From positions 3,330,501 through 3,394,500 of the forward strand of contig NZ_CP108430.1 in the NCBI RefSeq assembly GCF_041435335.1: a stretch of 64,000 nucleotides of DNA. The letters are read 5' to 3'. Positions 1 to 9,166 of this stretch are shown in pieces. The translations under genes were made by a program, and so were the position numbers. The stretch is from Streptomyces sp. NBC_01283. Lineage in GTDB: Bacteria; Actinomycetota; Actinomycetes; Streptomycetales; Streptomycetaceae. The notes under the pieces were generated by a model, which worked only from the letters and a program-made list of their open reading frames with translations, did no database searches and was not told where the DNA came from. The stretch's first letter is position 1, and every line of letters begins with the position of its first letter.

Positions 1-1
1 C

Positions 2-634
2 GACAACGGCACCTTCGACACCCTGCTCGGCGGTCTCCGCTCCAAGCGCTACGACCTGGCGATGTCGGCCATGACCGACACCAAGAACCGCCAGGAAGGC
101 GTCGACGAGGAGACCGGCAAGAAGATCGGCACCGGCGTCGACTTCGTCGACTACTTCACGGCGGGCGTCTCGATCTACACCAAGAAGGGCGACGACCAGG
201 GCATCAAGACCTGGGCCGACCTCTGCGGCAAGAAGATCGTCGTCCAGCGCGGCACCGTCTCGCACGACCTGGCCAAGGCCGAGTCGAAGAAGTGCAAGGG
301 CGGCAAGAAGATCGCCATCGAGTCCTTCGACAACGACCAGCAGGCCCAGACCCGACTGCGCTCCGGCGGCGCGGACGCGGGCTCGTCCGACTTCCCGGTC
401 GCCGCGTACGCGGTGAAGACCTCGGGCGGCGGCAAGGACTTCGAGCTCGTCGGCGAGCAGGTCGAGGCCGCTCCGTACGGCATCGCGATCTCCAAGAAGA
501 ACCCCGAGCTGCGTGACGCGATCAAGGCCGCACTCGACGCGATCATCAAGAGCGGCGACTACGACAAGATCATCTCGAAGTGGGGCGTCGAGGACGGCGC
601 GGTCAAGGAAGCCAAGATCAACGGCGGCAAGTGA
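2..634 (+). CDS. Polar amino-acid ABC transporter substrate-binding protein (5' end outside window)
   Basis: C-terminal part of a secreted solute-binding protein of the glutamine/glutamate-type ABC family (SBP_bac_3). The frame is open from base 2, so the start and the lipoprotein signal lie upstream of the window. Visible family features are the ligand-loop segment YDLAMSAMTDTKNRQ, the hinge region around GKKIVVQRGTVSHDLA and a Lys-rich C-terminus ending INGGK. It is followed 35 bases later by a permease and then by an ATPase, so the three genes form one importer operon. The exact amino-acid substrate cannot be read from sequence. Confidence 0.9.
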   Translation, partial: DNGTFDTLLGGLRSKRYDLAMSAMTDTKNRQEGVDEETGKKIGTGVDFVDYFTAGVSIYTKKGDDQGIKTWADLCGKKIVVQRGTVSHDLAKAESKKCKGGKKIAIESFDNDQQAQTRLRSGGADAGSSDFPVAAYAVKTSGGGKDFELVGEQVEAAPYGIAISKKNPELRDAIKAALDAIIKSGDYDKIISKWGVEDGAVKEAKINGGK

Positions 635-669
635 CCGCGCACCCGTCTCGCCGCTGAAAGGCCACTCCC

Positions 670-1607
670 GTGACTACCGACATCTCCAAGAAGGGCCCGG
701 AGGACACACCCCCGTCCTCCCACCCTGAGGCCATCAAGGCCATCCCCGTCCGGCACTACGGCCGGTACGTCGCCGCGGTCGTCGCCATCGCCGCTTTCGC
801 CGCGATCGTCTACGCGTTCTCCCAGGGCGACATCAACTGGAACGCGATCCCCGACAACTTCTTCGACGACCGCATCCTGCGGGGCGTCCGCGAGACCCTG
901 ATCCTGACCGCCCTGTCGATGCTCATCGGCGTGGTCGGCGGCGTCATCCTCTCCGTGATGCGCATGTCGAGGAACCCGGTGACCTCGTCGATCGCCTGGT
1001 TCTACATCTGGTTCTTCCGGGGCACGCCGGTCCTGGTCCAGCTCTTCGTCTGGTTCAACCTCGGTTTCGTCTTCGACTACGTGAACCTCGGCCCCGTCTA
1101 CAAGGACGAGTGGTCGGACTTCATGACGCCGTTCCTGACGGCGCTGCTCGGCCTGGGTCTCAACGAGGCCGCGTACATGGCGGAGATCTGCCGCGCCGGT
1201 CTGCTCTCGGTCGACGAGGGCCAGACCGAGGCGTCCCAGGCGCTCGGCATGAGCCACGGCAAGACACTGCGCCGGGTCGTGCTCCCTCAGGCGATGCGCG
1301 TGGTCGTGCCGCCGACGGGCAACGAAGTCATCAACATGCTGAAGACGACCTCGCTGGTCGCGGCCGTCCAGTACTACGAACTCCTGCGGTACGCGCAGGA
1401 CATCGGTACGTCGTCCGGCGCGACGGTGGAGACCCTGCTGCTCGCGGCGTGCTGGTACCTGATCATGACGTCGATCCTCAGCGTCGGCCAGTTCTACCTG
1501 GAGCGTTACTACGCACGCGGTTCGTCGCGCTCCCTGCCGACCACGCCGTTCCAGAAGATCAAGGCCAATATGTTGTCCCTTGGCAACCGCTCGGGAGTTG
1601 GTCACTG

Positions 1608-1608
<1 letters not shown>
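670..1608 (+). CDS. Polar amino-acid ABC transporter permease
   Basis: Inner-membrane permease of 312 residues, His/Glu/Gln/Arg/opine type. After a cytoplasmic N-terminus of about 35 residues there is a first membrane segment ([17 protein letters not shown]), a periplasmic stretch, then the conserved permease core; the EAA loop reads [19 protein letters not shown], which docks to the ATPase. GTG start at 670 is preceded by a GAAAGG Shine-Dalgarno. Its stop codon overlaps the start of the ATPase gene (TGATG), indicating translational coupling. A single permease gene suggests a homodimeric channel (inference). Confidence 0.92.
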
Positions 1609-2372
<764 letters not shown>

Positions 2373-2397
2373 CTCTGTCGCGCGAACCCTGCTTACG

Positions 2398-2440
2398 CGC
2401 GAAGGGCGGTACGGATCCCGGATCCGTACCGCCCTTCGCG
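2398..2440. terminator. Bidirectional terminator hairpin
   Basis: Perfect 21-bp inverted repeat (2398-2418 with 2420-2440) between the convergent ATPase and methyltransferase genes. It has no T-run, like many streptomycete terminators, and can serve both strands. Confidence 0.8.
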
Positions 2441-2458
2441 TATGCGCTGCTCGCCGCG

Positions 2459-3220
2459 TCACTTCAGGCCGAGCACCATCGCGTCCGACGGCGAGGACCA
2501 CACCGTCCGGGCCTCGCCGAAGCCCGCGTCGCGCAGGGTCCGTGCGTGCCACTCGGGCGAGGGGGTGTCGCCGTCCGCGTGCTCGCCGTAGATCTCGAAG
2601 CGCTTGGCGGTGGGCCCGGCGAGGACCGGGTCCTTGGCGGCCAGCTCCCACCAGTCACGCCAGTCCAGGGCACCCTCGGCCTTCGCCCGGTCCATGCGGG
2701 CATGCCGCTGGGCCCGGTCGGCGTCGTTCAGGCGGGGCGTCGCGGGGTCGGGCATGTGGTCGGCGTTCATGAAGACGCCGCCGTCCCTGACGAGCCCCGC
2801 GATCTGGCCGTAGAGGGTGGTGAGGGGCTCGCTGTGCAGCCAGTGCAGGGCGGTGGCGGTGAGGACGGCGTCATAGGAGTCGTACGGGAGCTGCGCCGTC
2901 CACCCGGGGTCCTTGAGGTCGGCGGTCACGAACGTGACGCGGTCGTCCCCGGCGAAGGTGCCCTCGGCAATGGCGAGGAGCGCGGGGTCGAGGTCGACGC
3001 CCGTGCTGACCGCGTCCGGGAACCTCTTGAGCAGCCGGTCCGTAATACTCCCCGTACCGCACGCGAGGTCGAGGACGCGCGGCTCGGTGCCGACGACGGC
3101 CTCGACCATGTCCAGCATGACCCGGAACCGCTCCTCGCGGTCGGGCAGGTACCACTCCTGCTGCCGGTCCCAGCTGTCCTGCCAGCCACGCCAGTCGGTC
3201 CCGGACACCGTTTCCGTCAT
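2459..3220 (-). CDS. Class I SAM-dependent methyltransferase
   Basis: Cytoplasmic methyltransferase of 253 residues. Motif I reads RVLDLACGTGSITDRLL, followed by an acidic end of beta-2 (GVDLDP) and TADLKDP, typical of the Methyltransf_25/11 group; the C-terminal part carries substrate specificity and is not diagnostic. ATG at 3220 is chosen because GGAGGG lies just upstream; a longer frame to 3274 has no ribosome site. It is divergent from the CGNR gene and convergent with the ABC operon. The acceptor substrate is unknown. Confidence 0.85.
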   Translation of the reverse strand: MTETVSGTDWRGWQDSWDRQQEWYLPDREERFRVMLDMVEAVVGTEPRVLDLACGTGSITDRLLKRFPDAVSTGVDLDPALLAIAEGTFAGDDRVTFVTADLKDPGWTAQLPYDSYDAVLTATALHWLHSEPLTTLYGQIAGLVRDGGVFMNADHMPDPATPRLNDADRAQRHARMDRAKAEGALDWRDWWELAAKDPVLAGPTAKRFEIYGEHADGDTPSPEWHARTLRDAGFGEARTVWSSPSDAMVLGLK

Positions 3221-3324
3221 GAGAAGCCCTCCCGTACGTAATACGCTCTCGTAATACCCTAGAAGCACGCGCAACTGTTACTCACGCACCTGACGAAGAT
3301 AGCCCGCCCCGGTAAGGACTACAA

Positions 3325-3954
3325 GTGGAACTGGCCTATTACTCGGACTACGCCGTACGTCTGGTCAACAGCGAGGAGCCGGGTCGCAACAAGGACACGC
3401 TGACGTCGGTCGAGGCGGTCCGTCAGCTGTTCGGAGGCAGTTCGCAGGCGGCTCGTCGCGCCACGGACTCCGACGTCACCCGCTTCCGCTCGGTGCGGGC
3501 GAGGCTCAGGTCGGTCTTCGAGGCGGCCGACGGCGGCGACGAGACCCTCGCGGTCGACCTGCTGAACTCACTCCTGATGGAGTTCCCGGTCAGCCCGCAG
3601 ATCTCGGGCCACGACGACCGGGACGACGAGGGCAACCCGCTGTGGCACATGCACCTGGCGGACCACCCGTCGAACGCGACCTCGGGGTACGCCGCGATCG
3701 CCGCGATGGGCCTCGCCTTCCACCTCACCGAGCACGGGGTGGACCGTCTCGGCCTGTGCGAGGCAGCGCCCTGCCGCAACGCCTATCTCGACACGTCGAC
3801 GAACCGCTCCCGACGTTACTGCTCGGACCGCTGTGCGACCCGCGCCAATGTCGCCGCCTACCGCGCCCGCAAACGCCTGGAGACGGAGCGGTCGGGCAGC
3901 ACCGGCCGCGCGGCCGACACGGCCCAGCGCAGCAGGCTGAACGGCGAGCGCTGA
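3325..3954 (+). CDS. CGNR zinc-finger / ABATE-domain regulator
   Basis: Protein of 209 residues with an N-terminal ABATE (DUF1470-type) domain beginning ELAYYSDYAVRLVNS and a C-terminal treble-clef finger with CEAAPCRNAYLD...YCSDRCATRANVAAYRARK (four cysteines and an RANV variant of the CGNR signature). Members are thought to be stress-linked transcription regulators in actinobacteria; the target is unknown. GTG start at 3325. Its last 97 bases overlap, on the opposite strand, the 3' end of the Ni-SOD maturation protease gene, so the two are convergent and could interfere with each other's transcription. Confidence 0.85.
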   Translation: MELAYYSDYAVRLVNSEEPGRNKDTLTSVEAVRQLFGGSSQAARRATDSDVTRFRSVRARLRSVFEAADGGDETLAVDLLNSLLMEFPVSPQISGHDDRDDEGNPLWHMHLADHPSNATSGYAAIAAMGLAFHLTEHGVDRLGLCEAAPCRNAYLDTSTNRSRRYCSDRCATRANVAAYRARKRLETERSGSTGRAADTAQRSRLNGER

Positions 3955-4301
3955 CCGGACCTGAACCGGGGCGGGCGGTAGCGGAACCACACCTTCCCCA
4001 GGACGAGTTCCTCGGGCACCGTGCCGTAGTCCGTGCTGTCCCCGCCCGCGTACGTGTTGTCCCCGAGCACCCACCAGCCACCGTCGCGCCGCCCGGCGGC
4101 GCGCTTGACGACCAACAGGTCCTGCTGGAACGGATGGCGGAGCACCACCACGTCACCCGCTCGGACGCGTGCGCCCCACTGCACCACCAGACGGTCCCCG
4201 TGGTACAGCGTGGGCACCATCGAAGGGCCGGTCACCTCGGCCGCGCCCAACGGCAAGATGGCCCTTCTCCGTTCGCTCTCCTGCGACAGCTCCGGCATCA
4301 C
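3858..4301 (-). CDS. sodX: Nickel-type superoxide dismutase maturation protease (S26-like)
   Basis: Serine peptidase of 147 residues, related to signal peptidase I, that cleaves the SodN propeptide so that His1 becomes the nickel ligand. The Ser/Lys dyad is visible: Ser27 in TGPSMVPTL and Lys66 in LLVVKRAAG, followed by box E-like LGDNTYAGGDSTDYG. There is no N-terminal membrane anchor, as expected for a cytoplasmic SodX. Start is GTG 4301 or ATG 4298. It is divergent from sodN, and the intergenic space holds promoters for both. The tail after about residue 115 is basic and overlaps the neighbouring CGNR gene. Confidence 0.93.
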   Translation of the reverse strand: MMPELSQESERRRAILPLGAAEVTGPSMVPTLYHGDRLVVQWGARVRAGDVVVLRHPFQQDLLVVKRAAGRRDGGWWVLGDNTYAGGDSTDYGTVPEELVLGKVWFRYRPPRFRSGQRSPFSLLRWAVSAARPVLPDRSVSRRLRAR

Positions 4302-4442
4302 CGCACCTCCCCGGTCCTATCCTCCACGAGTCCCAGTCTGACCCTGGACTTTTGTCCTAAGCCCATGGGGGCACTCGCGAAAAGCCGCCTCTCACGGAGT
4401 AATGTCCCACCTGAGAAGACGATCACGAGGAAGGACCGCTGC

Positions 4443-4838
4443 ATGCTTTCCCGCCTGTTTGCCCCCAAGGTAAAGGTCAGCGCCCACTGCGACCTCCCCT
4501 GCGGCGTGTACGACCCGGCCCAGGCCCGCATCGAGGCGGAGTCGGTCAAGGCCGTCCAGGAGAAGATGGCCGCCAACGACGACGCGCAGTTCCAGACGCG
4601 CGCCATCGGCATCAAGGAGCAGCGCGCGGAGCTCGCCAAGCACCACGTGTCGGTGCTCTGGAGCGACTACTTCAAGCCCCCGCACTTCGAGAAGTACCCG
4701 GAGCTGCACCAGCTGGTCAACGACACCCTGAAGGCCCTCTCGGCCGCCAAGGGCTCGTCGGACCCGGCCACGGGCCAGAAGGCGCTGGACTACATCGCCC
4801 AGATCGACAAGATCTTCTGGGAGACCAAGAAGGCCTGA
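4443..4838 (+). CDS. sodN: Nickel superoxide dismutase
   Basis: Cytoplasmic Ni-SOD precursor of 131 residues, the same length as S. coelicolor SodN. A 14-residue propeptide (MLSRLFAPKVKVSA) precedes the Ni-hook HCDLPCGVYDPAQ; after cleavage His1, Cys2 and Cys6 bind nickel and disproportionate superoxide. The helical-bundle remainder ends ETKKA. GAGGAAGGA lies 6-14 bases before the ATG. In S. coelicolor sodN is activated when nickel is plentiful, through the Nur system, and is also reached by an sRNA from sodF; the same is likely here but no Nur box was assigned with confidence. Confidence 0.97.
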   Translation: MLSRLFAPKVKVSAHCDLPCGVYDPAQARIEAESVKAVQEKMAANDDAQFQTRAIGIKEQRAELAKHHVSVLWSDYFKPPHFEKYPELHQLVNDTLKALSAAKGSSDPATGQKALDYIAQIDKIFWETKKA

Positions 4839-4871
4839 CCCACCGGTCAGCCTCTGTCGCAGAGCGCACAC

Positions 4872-4908
4872 GAGAGCACCCGGCATCCGCGCGGAGCCGG
4901 GTGCTCTC
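4872..4908. terminator. Terminator between sodN and a convergent gene
   Basis: Hairpin with a 13-bp perfect stem (4872-4884 with 4896-4908) and an 11-base loop, 34 bases after the sodN stop. Convergent gene ends on both sides make it bidirectional. Confidence 0.8.
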
Positions 4909-4922
4909 TGCGTTGCGTCGCG

Positions 4923-5225
4923 TCAGCCCTGCAGGGCCGCGAGGCCCTTGTGCAGGTCCTCCGCGTTCATCACCGGGGAGATCTCGATCTCCGCGCCGAG
5001 CTCCAGGAAGAACGGCTCGGCGATGGACGGCATCTGCGAGCTGTCCTCCATGTCGAAGACGAAGGTGGCGGTCCGGCCGCCGTCGCCGGGCCCGAAGTAC
5101 GCGGCTTCCGGTTTGAGCTGTTCCGTCACCGACTGCATGATCTTCGGCAGTGTGCCGTTCTTGATCGCCTCGTTCGAGATCTGTGTGTCCAGACGCGCTC
5201 TCAACATGACCCTCATGGCTCTCAC
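4923..5225 (-). CDS. Conserved hypothetical protein, about 100 residues
   Basis: Small soluble protein (MRAMRVMLRARLDTQ...) with alternating strand/helix character and the segment RTATFVFDMEDSSQMPSIAEPFF, reminiscent of ferredoxin-like alpha-beta monomer folds (DUF3303-like or dimeric alpha-beta barrels). No catalytic motif is recognisable. The start may be ATG 5225 or the internal ATG at 5216. It is the gene just downstream of the LysE exporter on the same strand (23-base gap), so the two may be cotranscribed. Function unknown. Confidence 0.7.
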   Translation of the reverse strand: MRAMRVMLRARLDTQISNEAIKNGTLPKIMQSVTEQLKPEAAYFGPGDGGRTATFVFDMEDSSQMPSIAEPFFLELGAEIEISPVMNAEDLHKGLAALQG

Positions 5226-5248
5226 TTCCTCCCTTCAAGAATCCCGCA

Positions 5249-5899
5249 TCAGGCCCGATCGTGCAGCGCCAGGTTCGCGGCGAAGCCCAGGAACGCCACC
5301 CCGCTGAACTGCTCCAGGCGGCGCCGGAACGCCGGCCGGCGGATGCGCTCGCCCAGCGCGGAAGCCGCGTGGGTGACGAGCCAGTACCAGAGCGCGAGCT
5401 CGGCCACGTCGATGGCCGTGAGCAGCAGAGTCGCGCTGAAGACGGGGGCGCCCGCCGGGATGAACTGCGGGATCAGGCTCATGTAGAACAGCCCGGCCTT
5501 GGGGTTGAGCAGATTCGTGCCGAGGCCGGCGCGGAAGGCGGCCCAGCGGTTGCGGGGAGTGACGGGCGAGGCCGCTTCCCCGTCCTGCGCCTCCGCCGCC
5601 CCCTCCCCCGCCCGGCGGCGGGCCCGCCACAGCGCCGTGCCTCCCAGCCACGCCAGGTAGACGGCGCCCCCGATGCGCAGGGCGTCGTACGCGAAACGGG
5701 ACGCCGTCAGGAGTGCCGTCAGGCCGATCGCCGTCGCCGCACCCCAGGCCAGGCAGCCGGTGAGGATGCCGAGCGCGGCGGCGAGACCACCGTCACGGCC
5801 GTGCGCCACGGAGGTGCGCAGGACCAGGAGCGTGTCCAGGCCCGGCGTGACGTTGATGATCGCGGCGACGCCCGCGAACGCGAGTGCGGAGGTGAGCAT
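5249..5899 (-). CDS. LysE/RhtB-family amino-acid exporter
   Basis: Integral membrane protein of 216 residues with about six hydrophobic helices. The family signature is at the N-terminus (INVTPGLDTLLVLRTSVAHGR), followed by ILTGCLAWG and the later NPKAGLFYMSLIPQFI. LysE/RhtB proteins export amino acids or homoserine-lactone-like solutes. No Shine-Dalgarno is evident before ATG 5899. Divergent from the ribosomal-protection gene at 6074. Confidence 0.9.
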   Translation of the reverse strand: MLTSALAFAGVAAIINVTPGLDTLLVLRTSVAHGRDGGLAAALGILTGCLAWGAATAIGLTALLTASRFAYDALRIGGAVYLAWLGGTALWRARRRAGEGAAEAQDGEAASPVTPRNRWAAFRAGLGTNLLNPKAGLFYMSLIPQFIPAGAPVFSATLLLTAIDVAELALWYWLVTHAASALGERIRRPAFRRRLEQFSGVAFLGFAANLALHDRA

Positions 5900-6009
5900 G
5901 GCAGGAGGCTAGGGCCCGCCGTGCCGTCCCGCCGCCCGATAAATCAGTTGCCGCCGCACACCGTCCCCTGTTGCACTCTGCCTACACCCAGACCCGTCAA
6001 GGAGACGCA

Positions 6010-6129
6010 ATGCGCCGTTGGTTCATGTCCAGCCAGAAGGGAATCGCCATCAACCCAGAGGACATGACACTCAGTGCATACGTCGAGCACGTCCACCACC
6101 CTGAACCTGGGGATCCTGGCGCATGTTGA
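6010..6129 (+). CDS. Putative 39-codon leader ORF overlapping the ribosomal-protection gene
   Basis: Open frame of 39 residues beginning MRRWFMSSQKG and ending DPGAC, with an excellent ribosome site (AAGGAG at 5999-6004, five bases before ATG 6010). Its last 56 bases overlap, in another frame, the start of the TetM/OtrA-type gene (GTG 6074), whose own Shine-Dalgarno is weak. Ribosomes would therefore load at 6010 and reach the downstream start only by coupling or frame change. Leader peptides controlling ribosomal-protection genes are known (tet(M) attenuation), but this one is not a recognised homologue. Translation is inferred from the ribosome site only. Confidence 0.5.
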   Translation: MRRWFMSSQKGIAINPEDMTLSAYVEHVHHPEPGDPGAC

Positions 6130-8098
6130 CGCCGGCAAGACCAGCCTGACCGAGCGGCTGCTGCACGCCGCCGGTGTCATCGACGAGATCGGTCGCGTCG
6201 ATGCGGGCAACACCCAGACCGATTCACTGGCCCTGGAACGGCAGCGCGGGATCACGATCAAATCCGCCGTCGTCTCCTTCGCCGTCGACGACGTCACCGT
6301 CAATCTCATCGACACCCCCGGCCACCCGGACTTCATCGCCGAGGTCGAACGGGTGCTGAGCGTGCTCGACGGCGCCGTACTCGTCGTCTCCGCGGTCGAG
6401 GGCGTCCAGGCGCAGACCCGTGTGCTCATGCGGACACTGCGGCGGCTCCGCATCCCCACGCTCGTCTTCGTGAACAAGATCGACCGCCGCGGCGCACGCC
6501 ACGAGGATCTGCTGCGCGACATCTCCGAGCGGCTCGTCCCGGACATCGTGCCCATGGGGGCGGCCCGCGGCCTCGGCGGTCGCGACGCGGCCTTCGTGCC
6601 CTTCGACAGCGGTGATCCCTCCTACACCGCCCGCCTCGTCGACGTACTGGCCGCGCACGACGACGCGCTGCTCTCCGCGTACGTCGACGACGAGACGGAG
6701 CTCCCCTACCGGCGGCTCCGCGCCGAACTCGCGACGCAGACCCAGCAGGCGCTGGTACACCCGGTGTACTTCGGTTCGGCCGCCACCGGCGCGGGCGTCA
6801 CGGAACTCATCGCGGGCATCCGGGAGTTGCTGCCCTCCGAGGACGGCGCCCCGCTCGCCGGCGAACCGGCGTCCGGCACCGTCTTCAAGGTCGAGCGCGG
6901 GGACGCCGGGGAGAAGATCGCCTACGTACGGATGTTCGCGGGGACGGTCCGCACGCGCGACCGGCTGCCTTTCGGCGGCGGGCGCGAGGGCAAGGTCACC
7001 GCGGTGAGCGTCTTCGACCGCGGGTCCGCAACCCCGCGCGAGGGAGTCACCGCGGGGCAGATCGGGAAACTGTGGGGGCTCGGCGACATCCGGATCGGCG
7101 ATGTCGTCGGCGTACCGCACGAGGACGGGGTGGGCGGCGCCGGCCGGCACCACTTCGCGCCGCCCACCCTGGAGACCGTCGTCGTCCCCACCCGCCCCGG
7201 CGACAAGGGCGTGCTGCATCTCGCGCTCGCCCAGCTCGCCGAGCAGGACCCGCTGATCGACCTGCGGCAGGACGACCTCCGCCAGGAGGTGTACGTGTCG
7301 CTGTACGGCGAGGTCCAGAAGGAGGTCATCCAGGCGACCCTCCTCGACGAGTACGGAATCGACGTCGATTTCCGCGAGACCACGACCATCTGCGTGGAGC
7401 GCGTGACCGGCAGCGGGTCCGCCTTCGAGATCATCGACAAGGACGACAACCCCTTCCTGGCCACCGTCGGGCTGCGCGTCGATCCCGGCCCGCCCGGTTC
7501 CGGCGTGGAGTTCCGCCTGGAGATCGAGCTCGGTTCGATGCCGTACGCGTTCTTCCGCGCCGTCGAGGAGACCGTGCGCGAGGCCCTCCACCAGGGGGTG
7601 CACGGGTGGGAGGTCAGCGACTGCGTCGTCACCATGACGCACTCCGGGTACTGGCCCCGGCAGAGCCACGCGCACGGCACCTTCGACAAGAGCATGTCGA
7701 GCACGGCCGGGGACTTCCGGCAGCTGACCCCGCTGGTCCTCCTGAGCGCGCTGCGGCGGGCGGGCACCCAGGTGCACGAGCCGCTGCACCGCTTCCGGCT
7801 CAGCGTGCCGGACGACGTGTTCGGGCAGCTCCTGCCCGCGCTCTCACGGCTGCGGGCGGTCCCGCACACCCAGACGGCGCGCGGGGCCTCGTACGTCGTC
7901 GAGGGCGAGATCCCCGCGGCCCGCGTGCACGAGCTTGAGCAGCTGCTGCCCTCGCTGACGCGCGGCGAGGGCGAGCTGGAGTCCGCCTTCGAGCGGTACC
8001 AGCCGGTCCGGGGCGAGGCCCCCGACCGGCCGCGGACCGACCGCAATCCGCTCTGCCGCAAGGAGTACCTGCGGGAGGTGGCGGGTGTCCGGCGCTGA
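6074..8098 (+). CDS. TetM/OtrA-type ribosomal protection GTPase (tetracycline resistance family)
   Basis: EF-G-like translational GTPase of 674 residues, close in length to OtrA. GTPase motifs: G1 AHVDAGKT (residues 16-23), G2 in QRGITIKSAVVSF, G3 DTPGHPDF and G4 NKID; EF-G-like domains II-V follow, with the C-terminal domain IV/V part containing TMTHSGYWPRQSHAHGTF. Members release tetracyclines from the 30S A-site, or act as housekeeping relatives in streptomycetes; which applies here cannot be told from sequence. GTG 6074 is taken as start because only about eight residues precede the conserved NLGILAHV core. No tetracycline biosynthesis genes are nearby. Confidence 0.88.
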   Translation: MHTSSTSTTLNLGILAHVDAGKTSLTERLLHAAGVIDEIGRVDAGNTQTDSLALERQRGITIKSAVVSFAVDDVTVNLIDTPGHPDFIAEVERVLSVLDGAVLVVSAVEGVQAQTRVLMRTLRRLRIPTLVFVNKIDRRGARHEDLLRDISERLVPDIVPMGAARGLGGRDAAFVPFDSGDPSYTARLVDVLAAHDDALLSAYVDDETELPYRRLRAELATQTQQALVHPVYFGSAATGAGVTELIAGIRELLPSEDGAPLAGEPASGTVFKVERGDAGEKIAYVRMFAGTVRTRDRLPFGGGREGKVTAVSVFDRGSATPREGVTAGQIGKLWGLGDIRIGDVVGVPHEDGVGGAGRHHFAPPTLETVVVPTRPGDKGVLHLALAQLAEQDPLIDLRQDDLRQEVYVSLYGEVQKEVIQATLLDEYGIDVDFRETTTICVERVTGSGSAFEIIDKDDNPFLATVGLRVDPGPPGSGVEFRLEIELGSMPYAFFRAVEETVREALHQGVHGWEVSDCVVTMTHSGYWPRQSHAHGTFDKSMSSTAGDFRQLTPLVLLSALRRAGTQVHEPLHRFRLSVPDDVFGQLLPALSRLRAVPHTQTARGASYVVEGEIPAARVHELEQLLPSLTRGEGELESAFERYQPVRGEAPDRPRTDRNPLCRKEYLREVAGVRR

Positions 8099-8141
8099 TT
8101 CCCGGTCCGGCGCCGGGACCTTGTCCGGCGCCGGATCCCGG

Positions 8142-9095
8142 TCAGCGCCGGAACGCGGGCAGGTTGAGTGCGCGCACGCGGGCGGGGTCGACGAGGATGT
8201 TGAGTTCGACGATCCTGCCGCCCGCGATCGTGAACTCCATGACCGAGACGACCTCGCCGTCCGGCACTCCGACCGCGCCGACACGGCCGTTGATGAACGC
8301 CAGCTCGGTGGTCGGCGCCCCCTTCGAGAACATCGCCGCCTGCCCGGCCACCACCGACGCGCCCCGCACCAACTTCGAGAGCCCGGAGGCGAGTTCGCCG
8401 GTGTCGGCCCGCAACACCACATCCGGGTCGAGCAGTTCGAGCAGCGCGTCGAAGTCGCCGCCCCGCGCCGCCGCGAGGAACGCGCCGACGACCTCGCGCT
8501 GACGTACGGGGTCGTTGTCGGGCGTGGGCGCGGAGTCCTGCACCCGGCGGCGGGCCCGGCTCGCGAGCTGCCGGGTCGCGGCAGGGGTGCGCTCCACGAT
8601 CGGGGCGACCTCGTCGAAGGGCACGGCGAACATGTCGTGCAGCACGAAGGCAAGGCGTTCGGCGGGCGCCAGCGTCTCAAGGACGACGAGCAGCGCGAGG
8701 CCGACCGAGTCGGCGAGCAGCACCTCCTGCTCGGGGTCGACCACGTCTCCCCAGCTCACCACCGGGTCCGGCACATGCGTGTCGAGGGCGAGCGACAGGG
8801 AGTCCTCGCGCCGCGACTGCCGCGTACGCAGCATGTCGAGGCAGATCCGGCCGACGACCGTGGTCAGCCAGCCCCCCAGGTTCGCCACCTCGCTGATGTC
8901 GGAGCGGCTGAGCCGGATCCAGGACTCCTGGACGGCGTCCTCGGTCTCGTTGAGCGAACCGAGCATGCGATAGGCGACAGCCTTGAGATGCGGCCGGTGC
9001 TCCTCGAAGCGGGCGGCCAGCGCCTCACCCTGCTCCACGGCCACTTTCCCGCTTATGGCTGCTTTCCGGTCGACCGCTGCTTCATTCTGGTCCAT
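8142..9095 (-). CDS. ECF41-type RNA polymerase sigma factor with SnoaL-like C-terminus
   Basis: Extracytoplasmic-function sigma factor of 317 residues. Region 2 (RFEEHRPHLKAVAYRMLGS...DAVQESWIRL) and region 4 (LAPAERLAFVLHDMFAVPFDEV) are followed by a SnoaL-like extension of about 115 residues ending DPARVRALNLPAF, the arrangement of the ECF41 (SigJ) group, in which the extension replaces a separate anti-sigma factor and tunes activity. It is divergent from a PPOX-family gene whose upstream DNA carries the ECF41 promoter signature, its likely target. Confidence 0.92.
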   Translation of the reverse strand: MDQNEAAVDRKAAISGKVAVEQGEALAARFEEHRPHLKAVAYRMLGSLNETEDAVQESWIRLSRSDISEVANLGGWLTTVVGRICLDMLRTRQSRREDSLSLALDTHVPDPVVSWGDVVDPEQEVLLADSVGLALLVVLETLAPAERLAFVLHDMFAVPFDEVAPIVERTPAATRQLASRARRRVQDSAPTPDNDPVRQREVVGAFLAAARGGDFDALLELLDPDVVLRADTGELASGLSKLVRGASVVAGQAAMFSKGAPTTELAFINGRVGAVGVPDGEVVSVMEFTIAGGRIVELNILVDPARVRALNLPAFRR

Positions 9096-9096
9096 C

Positions 9097-9123
9097 TGTC
9101 ACATTCCCTCGTCGCGATACGTC
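9097..9123 (+). promoter_or_regulatory. ECF41-type promoter for the PPOX gene
   Basis: TGTCACA at 9097-9103 and CGTC at 9120-9123, separated by 16 bases, match the -35/-10 signature described for ECF41 sigma factors. It lies between the sigma gene and the divergent PPOX gene (start 9167), pointing toward the latter. Confidence 0.7.
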
Positions 9124-9166
9124 ATGGAAGTGACGCACCGTGCCAGCGCACTTGGAGGAAACAGTA

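Noticed and set aside
1110..1607. N-terminal extension of the ABC ATPase frame
   Set aside because: Lies inside the permease gene in another register; the ATPase family starts at 1608.
8099..8141. GC-rich palindromes after the ribosomal-protection gene
   Set aside because: Two copies of a short self-complementary GC word; a terminator is possible but no clear single stem could be chosen.
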